Positions 23,403 to 34,700 of a DNA stretch of 64,000 nucleotides are shown piece by piece. The position numbers and the translations under genes were made by a program. The notes under the pieces were generated by a model. That model was given only the letters and a program-made list of their open reading frames with translations, made no database searches and was not told the DNA's origin. Position 1 is the stretch's first letter, and every line of letters begins with the position of its first letter. Origin of the DNA: Rhynchospora pubera (taxonomy: Eukaryota; Streptophyta; Magnoliopsida; Poales; Cyperaceae); NCBI GenBank assembly GCA_028095005.1, contig CM051459.1, positions 128,815,657-128,879,656 on the forward strand. Reading direction: 5' to 3'.

Positions 23403-23791
23403 AAGTTAATTATTATAACATGTACGTATTTGGTTATTGACATGTGGAATTTATAGCTGCGATTTTTTCTTTGATGTCATACATGATTAGAATAGTGGTA
23501 TTACCGTCTAATTTGAAAGAAACAATTTGTTATATGCAAACATCTGTTTCAGTGGCTGTAAATAGAAATATTGAAAGAGACGAGTGAGTGAGGATAAAAT
23601 AGTCAAATTTTAAGAGATGAAATCATTTCTTTTCTATTTTCATATAGATATTGATCACAAACTTCAATTCTCTTCAATTCTTTTTATATTTGTTCCGATC
23701 ATCAAATCTTATTTGAAAATCATTTCTATTGAACTCTATTCTATTGAAATGAATTGAACTCTTGTGAGATCTCATTCCGATCAGACCCTTA

Positions 23792-24482
23792 GAATTTCGA
23801 AAATTGAGATATAATCATAGCAAACATGTTCATTTGTTAGTCGCGACTAACTATGCAAAATACTAATTCAAAATATCATATGCTGTGTAAAGACAATAAC
23901 GCCGAAAATTAGCACAAACGCAATGAACCAAATAACCTAATAAAATCATTTTCAGAAACTAAAAAGTAGGGAAGATATAAGCCCAAAATTGGGCTGTCTC
24001 AAACAAGGGCACCGTTCTATTTATTGAAGGCAGATCATCATGTCGAAGTAAATGGTGGATATCCAACCCAGCTTCCTGTGCAGAAAGCATTCAATTTACC
24101 AAAAAATCACACAAAAACCCTCGTTTATTTTAGAAAATACAATCCAGTAAAAAGAAAAGAAACCCCAAAAACCAGTAGAGCACTAGAGCCCGTGCATATT
24201 TCCCAAGCCCTTTATTAAAATACTACAATTTTAAAAGAAACCCTTTATCAAACTTGATATTTCTTTACTATAAGTGTGTGCACAAGAACCCCTCAAAAGA
24301 ATAGATTTCCTTGAAACAAGGCAACAATAAAAAGACCCAACAACCAAATTACATTCTTGCCCCTGCCACCCCCAACTCTCTCTCTCTCTTAGCTATTAAT
24401 AAAACCACTGACCACCTCTCACTAGTCCCCTCTCTCAACCCCTTTTCTGTAGAGCGAGACAAGCGCACAAGACAGTAGTGAT
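23792..24482. other. Upstream region of the HD-Zip III gene
   Basis: Likely promoter and 5' leader. A CT microsatellite lies at 24376-24389, a common leader feature of plant genes. The transcription start cannot be fixed from sequence. Confidence 0.45.
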
Positions 24483-24527
24483 ATGAGCTCCCACAAAGAG
24501 ACAGCAACCACCTCTCCAAAGTTCTAA
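24483..24527 (+). promoter_or_regulatory. Upstream open reading frame in the HD-Zip III leader
   Basis: An ATG at 24483 opens a 14-codon frame (MSSHKETATTSPKF) closed by TAA at 24525-24527, 21 nt before the main ATG. If transcribed it would be read first by scanning ribosomes and reinitiation would be needed, so it may dampen translation. No expression evidence is available. Confidence 0.5.
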
Positions 24528-24548
24528 TCTTTTGGGGTTACAGAAGAA

Positions 24549-27500
24549 ATGGCGACTAAAGAGAAGTTGTCTCACCAGCAACAACTGGATGCAGGGAAGT
24601 ACGTGCGGTACACTCCAGAGCAGGTGGAGGCACTGGAGAGGGTTTATAGTGAGTGCCCCAAGCCGAGCTCTCTTAGGAGGCAGCAGCTCATACGAGAGTG
24701 CCCCATACTGTCCAACATAGAACCCAAGCAGATCAAAGTTTGGTTTCAGAACCGGAGGTTGACATCAAACTTAACTTCTTTTTGTTTCAAGTTTTTCTTC
24801 TTTCTTTTTTGTTCCTCAGGTGCTATGTTTTGTGGGTTTTTCATGGCTCACTGGTTTATGTGTGAATCTTTTTTATATTTGAACTCTTTTCTCTGGTTTT
24901 TAATTTTTTTTAAAAAAAATCTCTTACTAGTATACAGTTGGGAGGGTTCTTTACATTTCTGTTCAAAAATTGGATAATTTCTGCTATATATATATGTTTT
25001 TCCAACATGAAATGGTTGTACCAAAGAGGATTCTTTCTCCGTACTTCCGATCCTTCCTGGTACATTTTTGTCCCATTTTTATTCAACCGAGACATCAACT
25101 GTTCTTTGGTTCCAACGGGCTTTATCTCAAAAAGAAGGTCAATCATATCTTAAAGCGCTTCATCTAACAAATGGAGTTCCTAATGTTAATATTATTTCAG
25201 TTCTTTAAAAAAAGCAGTCCGACATAGGTTTCTCTCTCAGAAATATCAGTAAAATTTTGCCTGTTACAGTTTCTTTGCTTTGGTGTTTTAATGGATATTC
25301 TATGTACTTGCCAAGTCTTTAGAATAGTTGATAGGAAAAGTTGCCTCCATTCTCTTTAGAACCTCTTTAGCTCAAGCACAATTATTAGTGCTTTTACTAA
25401 TATTTAAAGCCACAATAACTAGGCGATTAAAATAGCTATACTTGCTTTCCTTGATACTCTTTTGTTGGTTTCTAGTTTCTAGCTATGTCTCAATAATGCC
25501 TGTCCTTACTCATCTTTTTTATATTTTTGTATTATTACCGTACACGAATTTGTGTTTGTTCAGTACAAAGTGTAGAAAATAGGTTGAATGAACTACAAGC
25601 ATGTAATATTCCATTGCATGATACTAGAACACATTATTATTGAATAATCGCCTTACATAAAGCATTTGGAGATTCTTTTTGTTTGTCAATTTGTAGGCAT
25701 TTTTGTTATAACAAATATATATATGTGTGCAACGCCTGCATCACCCTAGATTCTGTTTTATTTAGAGAATTACCCCTCTTTTGGTCTTATGACAATGACT
25801 GCAAACATTCTATTAATCATTTCACACTCATTCTAAATCTATCAAAAGAACTTTTTTTTCTTTTAAATCATTAACTAATTGAACACTCCCTCTCCCTCTG
25901 TAGGTGCCGTGAAAAACAGAGGAAGGAGGCTTCGCGTCTCCAGACAGTGAACCGTAAGCTGACGGCTATGAATAAGTTGCTTATGGAAGAGAATGATCGG
26001 CTACAGAAGCAAGTGTCTCGCCTTGTGTATGAGAATGGTTGCATGCGCAACCAGCTCCACACAGTACTGATCATTTCAATTTTTTTTTAATATTGCCTCT
26101 TACATTTGTGCCGAGCAGTTCCTTTTTTTTAAGATATCATTGGTACCTTGGTGTTATGTTTTCAATATGCAAACTTTTTGCAAATGTAAATATAAAAATC
26201 TCATTATACGAACACTCAAACCCAACATGTATGACCAGTTGTCCTTGGTTAATCTGCATCAATTAATTTCTGCAAAAAAAATACTAATGCTTATCTATTA
26301 ATGTTTCCCCCTTTCAGCCTTCTGTGGCTACCACAGACACAAGTTGTGAGTCGGTGGTGACAAGTAGTCAGCACCTAAACCAACTTAACCCGCCAAGTCA
26401 GCATCCTCATAGGGATGCTAACAGCCCAGCTGGGTATGCTATTTTTCAATTATCATTTCTTTTATTTGTTTTTGAGAAATGTTTCATAAATTATGGCTTT
26501 GCTTCATGTAGTCTACTCGCAATTGCTGAGGAGACCCTGGCAGAGTTCCTGTCCAAGGCGACTGGAACCGCCGTCGAATGGGTTCAAATGGTTGGGATGA
26601 AGGTAACTCGATGTACTTGGTTATTTGTTTATTTCTTATTTTTGTTACTCCCCATGTTAGGTTGTGCTAAATTAACTCATTCATTATTCTTTTTGGCTAT
26701 AGCCTGGTCCGGATTCCATTGGAATCATTGCCGTTTCCCACAATTGCAGTGGTGTTGCGGCCCGAGCTTGTGGCCTTGTGGGCCTTGAACCCACTAAGGT
26801 TTGCAGCTTTGCCTCTATTTACTTTTGTTTAACACTAATTATGTCTTATAATTTTAATTTGTATATAGTTGATTTGCTTTTGTTTTACACATCACATGAT
26901 CATCTGTAATTTATGTGAATCGTTTTATAACTAAATTGGCAACTTTGAGGCTATATAGTACTGTCTCAATTTTATTCATGCAATCTGTGTGAGGTTAAAA
27001 GTATAAGATGCTCAAATGTGCTTTGTACTTTATTATTTGTTTGCCATGACATCTTTAATTTAAAAACTATAATTTGTTTTAGGTTGCTGAAATTCTGAAA
27101 GATCGCTTGTCATGGTACCGTGACTGTCGGTCGGTTGATGTGCTTAGCATAATCCCGACTGGCAATGGTGGTACAATTGAGCTGATCTATATGCAGGTTT
27201 GAATTTTTAGACTCTTAGCATTCTTTCTTTTCTAATTGAATTTCTAACAAGATTTGTTTATGTATATTCTGTTACATTTCAGACGTATGCTCCTACCACT
27301 CTCGCATCTGCACGTGACTTTTGGACTCTCCGGTACACAACTGGCTTGGAGGATGGGAGTCTAGTGGTAATTTGTGGCTTTTGACACTATAATATCAATA
27401 TAGTTTTAATTTTTGTTATGGTTTTAATGAAAGTTTTGGTTCTGCAGGTTTGTGAGAGGTCACTGACACCTTCCACAGGTGGGCCCACTGGGCCACCTGC

Positions 27501-30500
27501 CCAGAATTTTCTGAGAGCTGAGATGTTACCTAGTGGATACTTGATTCGACCTTGCGAAGGAGGTGGCTCAATGATACATATAGTTGATCATGTTGACCTG
27601 GATGTGAGTAAATAAAGGAAATATTGCTTATTTGCAACGTGTGTAATATCATTTTATTACAGTATTAAATTTGACTTCTCTTTGTAGGCTTGGAGAGTGC
27701 CTGAGGTCCTAAGGCCTTTGTATGAGTCACCCAAAATTCTTGCACAGAAAATGACTATTGCTGTAAGTGCTGTATCAATCCATTATTTTGGCTCATCCAG
27801 AACAATTTATAGCGTTTAATATGTGCTTATAACTCTTATTTTCAATATAGGCCTTACGTCATATTCGGCAGATTGCACTTGAATCTGGTGGTGAAATTCC
27901 ATATGGTGGAGGTCGTCAGCCTGCAGTTTTACGAACTTTCAGCCAGAGGCTAAGCAGGTTCCTTTTTCTTACCATACTTAACATGCAGAATATTTTTTAT
28001 CTGCCGTTGTGGAAGCTTATAATTGTTTATTTTCTCTTTTTCTAATTTGAAAATCAGGGGCTTTAACGATGCTGTCAATGGATTTGCTGATGATGGGTGG
28101 TCTGTACTGAACAGTGATGGGGGTGAGGATGTGGTGATCAGTATAAATTCCTCTCCTAACAAGCTTGTTGGATCGGTTTTCCCTACTTCCAACCCATTCT
28201 TCTCCACAAGTGGTGGAATCCTTTGTGCCAAGGCGTCAATGCTGCTTCAGGTTTCTTTATTTTATTTTTGATGGAGAACATTTGATATATCCAGAAACTT
28301 ATCTTCATATGGCTGATATGCTTGCCATTTTATCAATGTAGAATGTACCACCAGGTTTGCTAGTCAGGTTCTTAAGGGAGCATCGATCAGAATGGGCTGA
28401 TTGTGGAGTTGATGCTTACTCAGCTGCCTCTCTCCGATCAGGTCCATATGCTGTGCCAGGGTTGAGGCCCAACACTGGCTTTATGGGCAGCCAGATTATG
28501 TTGCCCCTTGCGAATACTCTGGAAAATGAAGAGGTATGATAAATTATCTTATATTTTTTCCCTGATCTTCTATTCTTACATTTTTATATTTGAACTTATT
28601 TACCTTGTTTTATTTTAGTTTTTGGAGGTCATGAGGCTTGAGGGGCATGGATTTGGCCATGATGACATGGTGTTACCAAGAGACCTCTACATGCTTCAGG
28701 TTCTACAAATATTTACTAAAATTTTTTAGCAATATAATGTGATGTTAGGATTTCTTTTTGTTTGTGCTGTGCCAAAATATCATTTGTGCTTTTTTGCAAA
28801 TTTGCAGTTGTGCAGTGGGTTGGATGAGAGTTCGCTAGGGGCATGTGCTCAGCTAGTATTTGCTCCAATCGATGAATCCTTTTCTGATGATGCACCTCTT
28901 CTCCCTTCTGGCTTTCGTGTTATTCCACTCGATTCCAAGACGGTAAATTTATGTCATTTAATTTTTGCTTTCTTTTATTGTTGTGTTGTTTGGTAATTAT
29001 TCAAGCATTATGGGCTGATTTTTGCAATCCATATATTTCAATACCTTACATGATAATCTAATACAAAATTATAAATTTTCTGCAGGTAAGTTGATCTTGT
29101 GCTTTATTTCTTAATTTAACCTTCTTGTTTTTCTTTCTCAGGACAACAGTGGGGGGAATCGGACACTTGATCTGGCATCTTCGCTAGAGGTCAGATCTGA
29201 ATCTGGTGGCAGGGCCACCCGGGCAGTATCTGATAGCTCCAGCCCAAGCTCGTGCAGCAATGTGAGGTCTGTTCTCACAATTGCATTTCAGTTTTCATAT
29301 GAGAGCAACATGTGCGACAATGTAGCAGCTATGGCTCGGCAGTATGTCAGGTCTGTGGTGGCCTCAGTACAGCGTGTAGCTATGGCAATTTCTCCTTCTC
29401 GAATTGGTGCGCAGATTGAGCCTCGGCAGTTTCCTGGCGCCTCTCCTGAGGCTCACACACTGGCTCAATGGATTCATAGGAGTTACAGGTACAATGGCAA
29501 AATTATGTTTGTCATATCCAAAGTCCTTTGTGTACCTGAAGTTGCTGTCTTGTTATATTTTTGGCGGTTGACATATATTTAAAATTGTATTTCTTTTGTG
29601 CTGTTCAATTGGAGGCCCATTTTTCTGTAGACTTGTGAAGAATTTTCAAGCATTCTGCTTACATTCTAAAATTTTGGAGTGTCCTTACCAATTTTATGGA
29701 GCCTGTTTGTGTAGTAATGGCAGTGGTTTTGATCTATGATTTTTTTTTCCAGGTTTCATACTGGGGCAGATCTCATTAGTGCTTTGGACTCTCAGGGAAG
29801 CGATTCTGTGCTGAAACAGCTTTGGCACCATTCTGACGCTATCGTCTGCTGTTCTTTGAAGGTAAGTTGACACTTAAAATATCCTGATTTCAAGAGAAGA
29901 TTCAAATGTTTGGAGTCGGATTTGTTTTACAATTTTAATCTAAGCAGATTTTGAATATCATGTGAAATTATAATTTAAATTTCAGGCTGCGCCAGTGTTC
30001 ACTTTTGCAAACCAAGCTGGACTCGATATGCTTGAGACAACTCTGATTGCCCTACAGGATATTTCACTTGAGAAGATTCTAGATGAGGATGGGAGGAAGG
30101 CACTATGTGCTGAGTTCCAGAAAATCATGCAGCAGGTAAACTTCTTGGTTACTTTTTTTTGTCAGTAAATTACACTATATCTGTCTCCTTTCTATCGAGT
30201 TCCCTTTGAATCTGAGGTTGCTATACTTATACTGTAGCACATCTCCTCAAATAACTTAGTGAGATTAATTTGACGCATCATATTTTGCTTCGTCTTTGGA
30301 TGAATTATAACCCATCAGAGCAGCCTCTCATTTTTTGCATAGTGAGATTAATTTGAGGCATCATATTTTGCCTATTTGATGGTATTATATAACCCATCAG
30401 AGCAGCCTCTTCTGATGTGAGATCTTACAAATTTTAACACTGAGACTGCCTGCTGTAGGAACATCTTTGTGAGCTACCACCACCAGCCTTTCATTTTTTG

Positions 30501-30737
30501 CTAATATTATTCTTGGACGGTAGAATATCTCTTTATGTATAACTAAGGATATATTTTCTCTAAACAAATTTCTTTTGTTCTGTTGGCTAGGGTTTTGCAT
30601 CTCTGCCAGGTGGTGTGTGCATGTCGAGCATGGGGAGGCCGGTGTCGTATGATCTTGCAGTGGCCTGGAAGGTTCTGAATGATGATAATTCACCGCATTG
30701 TCTCGCTTTCATGTTCCAAAACTGGTCTTTTGTTTGA
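24549..30737 (+). CDS. Class III HD-Zip transcription factor, PHABULOSA/PHAVOLUTA-like, 18 coding exons
   Basis: HD-Zip III proteins are nuclear factors setting adaxial leaf identity, meristem and vascular pattern. Exons: 24549-24757, 25904-26063, 26318-26433, 26512-26602, 26703-26798, 27083-27196, 27283-27366, 27448-27603, 27688-27762, 27851-27957, 28058-28250, 28342-28533, 28619-28699, 28808-28942, 29142-29488, 29753-29861, 29986-30135, 30591-30737; 2,562 nt in frame, 853 aa, the usual family length and exon count. The homeodomain is at about 16-76 (KYVRYTPEQVEALERVY to KVWFQNRRCREKQRKEA), with a leucine zipper at about 84-112. START runs from about 162 (LLAIAEETLAEFLSKATG) to 370. The C-terminal MEKHLA domain, about 707-853, ends FMFQNWSFV. 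TTDTSCESVV after the zipper and the GGGRQPAVLRTFSQRL region favour the PHB/PHV branch over ATHB8/15, but the C-terminal half is partly REV-like. The miR165/166 site lies in the START-coding exons. Confidence 0.96.
26594..26713 (+). promoter_or_regulatory. miR165/166 target site, split by an intron
   Basis: GGGATGAAG closes exon 4 (26594-26602) and CCTGGTCCGGA opens exon 5 (26703-26713). Joined, they give the conserved HD-Zip III miR165/166 complementary site over the START codons for GMKPGP (residues 190-195). The site exists only in spliced RNA, as known for this family. It predicts transcript cleavage by miR165/166 on the abaxial side of the leaf. Confidence 0.93.
30259..30413 (+). repeat. 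83-bp tandem duplication in the last HD-Zip III intron
   Basis: AGTGAGATTAATTTGA starts at 30258 and again at 30341, and ACCCATCAGAGCAGCCTCT closes each copy. The duplication lies inside intron 17 (30136-30590) and does not touch splice signals. Confidence 0.8.
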
Positions 30738-31541
30738 ACTAAAGATGTTAGGCCGGGTTGTCTTTGCGTTAACTCAAAACTGCTTTTGTTTAGTGTTTTG
30801 TTTGTTGAATGTTAAAAACTCCCTTATGGAGCTATTGTAGTAAAACTAGTTGCTACCTTTATCTTTATCTATGCAATGTTGTTGTTGACTGTGATGCTTC
30901 CTTTGTTCTTCTTGTGTTAAATTATTATTTAGTAACAAAATGTCTTAGGCTTCCATTTGGTACATGTGGAGGTGTTTCTAAAGGAAAATTAAGTTTGAAC
31001 CAAACATAGGATTTCAAACTTGCTACCTGAAAGATTATGTAACAATGAAATGATACTCCTGCCTGATACACCCTGTATTTCATCCCAGTAAAGATGAGAG
31101 ATCAGGGGTTGCACCCAAACATTGCTATTTTGTAAGATGCATCTATTGTGATTGCAGCAACTCTTTTCTATTCCTTTTTCTGGTCGGTGATAATAGTTAC
31201 TTTGTGCATTTATATTAGAACCTCACTGTCTTGGTAGTTGCTATCCGAAAAAATTACAAAATTGGAAACGTGTTTTAGGATCAGTAACCTAATACTTTGG
31301 TTTCTTCTGCATAACAAGTAACAACCTTGTTTGCATTGTCGGAACAAAAAAATTTGCTCGAACATGGGGCATTTCTTTGTGTATTATTTATTTTTCTTAA
31401 AGGTTGATGAAGATTGTCAACCAGTAATTTTAATATAACAAATTAATATTGCAATTACGTATTTTTGAAGTATTACATTGTTTAGTTTTAATGAAAGAAA
31501 CGCAGACAATTAAGTGGGAAAAAAAATACAACTGTAAATTG
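30738..31541. other. HD-Zip III 3' UTR and downstream DNA
   Basis: T-rich 3' untranslated sequence followed by intergenic DNA. The poly(A) site is not resolved. No other gene is seen. Confidence 0.5.
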
Positions 31542-31550
31542 TATCCAAAC

Positions 31551-31743
31551 CAATCCGGATTCGCTGTTGCGCGACACGCGGTGTAGCGCACTACGAGCCG
31601 TCTGATCTTGATCGGATGGTTCACTTTTTACGGGCCTATCAATCTAGGTTACATGCACGGGACTCCCTTGTCCATTGGATCTTGATCAGACGGCCAGCAT
31701 GCCGCGCAACACCATGTGTCGCGCGGCAGCGGATCTCATTTTG
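31551..31743. mobile_element. 193-bp MULE-type MITE, copy 2
   Basis: Exact 9-bp duplication TATCCAAAC at 31542-31550 and 31744-31752. The ends contain CCGGATTCGCTG / CAGCGGATC. Same family as 19706-19899 by shared internal words and length. This copy is more GC-rich (GCGCGACACGCGGTG near the left end), keeping CG sites lost in copy 1. Confidence 0.88.
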
Positions 31744-31752
31744 TATCCAAAC

Positions 31753-34700
31753 GCTTGTATGTTGTAATTTGCATTGCTTTAATAGTAATACAAGAGAAGG
31801 AACTCTTGATTATACACTTTTAAAAATACTAACAAAACTCTACATATGGGGGGGGGGGGGAATATGTTTGTAACCAGTTCATAGAAAGTTTTTTTTTTTA
31901 AAAAAAAAAACCTCCACCTGTCATGTCGACGTCGTTCCAACTTTGAAGCATTCATTATTTGATCTCCATTGACTTTAACTGACTGAGCAAGTCACCTCTC
32001 ATTTCACTACGCCGCATGAAGTAATAATTAGTGAAAGATAGATGTCTCATTTACCCATTTTGCTCAAATTTCCCTTTTCGGTGTGGAAATTATGTTTATG
32101 TGGTTAGCTGTCTTGTTGACAAGCTAGACATTTATACTTCTTTTCTTTTGCGCTGAGTGGATAAAATTAATTTTTAAAATTGTAATTAACATATTAGCTT
32201 TTTACAAAAAAGAAAAATGTCTGTACATGAATGATTAAGCATTCCAAAATAAACATTATGATGCTATTTTTAATTCACGATCCCGGGGGGGGGGGGGTAG
32301 AGACGATTACTAAGAAAATTTTCTTTTTCCTGATAATTTTTTCCCCTTTTTGTTGTAAATTGCCTCTTGCCTAATTGCTGACATTAAAATTTAGTTGGCA
32401 GAATCTGAATCTGTAACAGAGTTGTAATTCTCACAGTTTAATGGAAGTTTGCCCACGGGCCTTGATTACCAAAAAAAAAAAAAATTTAGTTGGCAGGAAA
32501 AGAAATGAAAAAGATTCACATGCCTCTCATATGCACATGTACCGAAAGATAACGATGTGATGTGTGATCTGACATTTTGCTAGATAGAGGGGCAGCTTAT
32601 TCATGGAATTCTCCAATTTTGATATAGCAATAAATTTAAATATCTTCCATTTAAATAAAACTACTAATTCTGTTAAAAGAACTCGAAAATAATGCAAAAC
32701 TGATTGGACTGATTGCCTTTTGTCGTTAGTGTCTCGTTTTGCCCTGTCTCCCATTAACATGAAATGATCGTTCCTTTTGCACTGAACACCCAAAAATTTG
32801 GTAATTTAATTTTTATTAATGTTTTATAGTTTTCGTCCGTCATTGCAAATTTTTCTTGAAGTTTTTAGGCTACGCGGCCCTTATTTAGCGAGATAGAAAA
32901 TGCATGTGATAGATTTTTTTAACGAATTTTCTTGTTCGTAATTAATCGTGCTTATGCATTTATTCAAAGCCTAAAATTCCGAAGGGAATCACTTTGAAGT
33001 GAAAAATCACTGTCCTAGATCCAAATTAAAAGAAGAATCTCAGTTTTAATTTTCACTCATTGATGGGATGCTATTTTTTTTAATCAATCAGAGTGAGATT
33101 GTTTTAGATAATCAATCTTCATTAGTGATGCATTCAAAGTGACATAGAGAAATACCAATCTATAGATATTTGGAGAAGACAAACAAAAAAGAAGGTTAAA
33201 GATTGTTGAACAGTGAAAGATTGCAAGTTTAAGATCCGACTAGGGGTACTTTATAGACATTTAATTAAAAAATAAGTTGGGAACCTTAACCCCTAATTTA
33301 TCGTAAAAAAATGATTGTTGAGACAAAATTTGTTTGTAGTATAAGAATTAATTTCCTTGGACTCAGCTGATGCTATAATTAAAATATATTCCAATAAAAA
33401 ATCTGTCAATTATCAGCGCATTGTCACTTACCAATGACATTTAAATGGGGATTAAAGTAGCAAAATAAGAATATATGAGGAGTTATTTAGAAAGTGTAGC
33501 TACTTGTGGGTGGTACCGGTACGGCAATTTAGCAAGGCATTTACTGTTTCTTGCGACATAAAGGATAGCAGTCTAATATGACAGAGACATGTACATGTCA
33601 CTTTGTAGGCCGTATCTTGTGTAAATCACGCTATGACCATGACTTTATTAACTCATCTTTAATGATGCCATTTAATTGTAGCCGAGATTTTAGCATCATT
33701 AATTGTAGGCAGCGTATGAAGTAATGACTGCCTCCCAAGCTGTCTTGTTCTGAAGATATTGCCTGATAATAATAATGCCAACTTGGGTTTTCCATAATAA
33801 TAATAATGATAAAATTGTGATTCAATTGTGCATTAGTCGGTCACTTCAAATTGCCTCAATCATAACTTCCTGGTGTAAAGTATTGTAAAACAAAAACCTA
33901 TGGGTTCTAATAAAAAATAAAAATCCGAGAAAAAATATAATAGCACGAATATGACAAAAAAAAAAACATGCTAATCCAAAAATCAATGTGAATAAATATA
34001 TCAATTTTTTTTTTTGGCGTTTGCAGAATTATATCTATGGGGAGTGGACATCACTAACGTCCTTACTCATGTACAATCTGACACGTCACGCTTGGCGCCT
34101 TGAATGCTCCTCTCGCTCGATCTGAACCGTCCAAAAGACGTCACGTGTTCAGAATCCAAAAAGGGTGAAAAAACACAGAGAGACCACTGCATCTCTCAAA
34201 TCGGACGGATAAAACCATGTCGGCTTGTGGCATTTCGTACGGCTCTGATTTGATGTCGCGGCGCCTGAGTTGTTGGTCGGGAATAAACCGGGTTGTTACA
34301 GATGCGGACCCCACGCTTGCGTCGCACCAATCCTGCGACGACACGTTTTGGATTTTGAGCCGTTGTGCGTAAAAAGAAGCAAAGGACTCTGGCTTAGTGC
34401 AGTTGTCGCAGAGCACGCGGAGGGTGGCTGTTTTATGGATATGACCTTCTATTCTTCTGTTATTACAGAAACTCATTGCACCAGCACATCGGTGTCTTTT
34501 ATATTTTCGCTTTTTTGGAACGTCCCTTGAAAGTTCTTATAATTTTTATGTGTACATGCTATTATTTCTTTCTTGCAATGATCGTGATTCGTGGCCCATT
34601 TTTTAAACTAATGTATTAGAATCAATGTCCTGATTTTGTCCATAGATTAATTCTAATCACGTCAAAGAATTTAAGTTGAGATAAATAAATTATCTAAATT

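Larger units (their letters stand above)
21965..23788. mobile_element. PIF/Harbinger-like non-autonomous element with nested insertions
   Basis: The ends form a perfect 17-bp inverted repeat, GGGTCTGATCGGAATGA and its complement. TTA flanks both sides (21962-21964, 23789-23791), the PIF/Harbinger target. The 1.8-kb body includes a hAT element at 22220-22535 and a MITE at 23201-23402, both inserted later. No transposase motif is seen. The original element may have been only about 1.3 kb. Confidence 0.75.

Noticed and set aside
29085..29086. A constitutive extra exon in HD-Zip III intron 14
   Set aside because: The acceptor and donor are adjacent, leaving no exon; the direct 28942-29142 join keeps frame and family sequence. 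It is reported only as a possible ratchet site.
34141..34530. Open frames of 111 and 86 codons on opposite strands
   Set aside because: Low-complexity composition with no domain and no splice or family support; better explained by local GC content.
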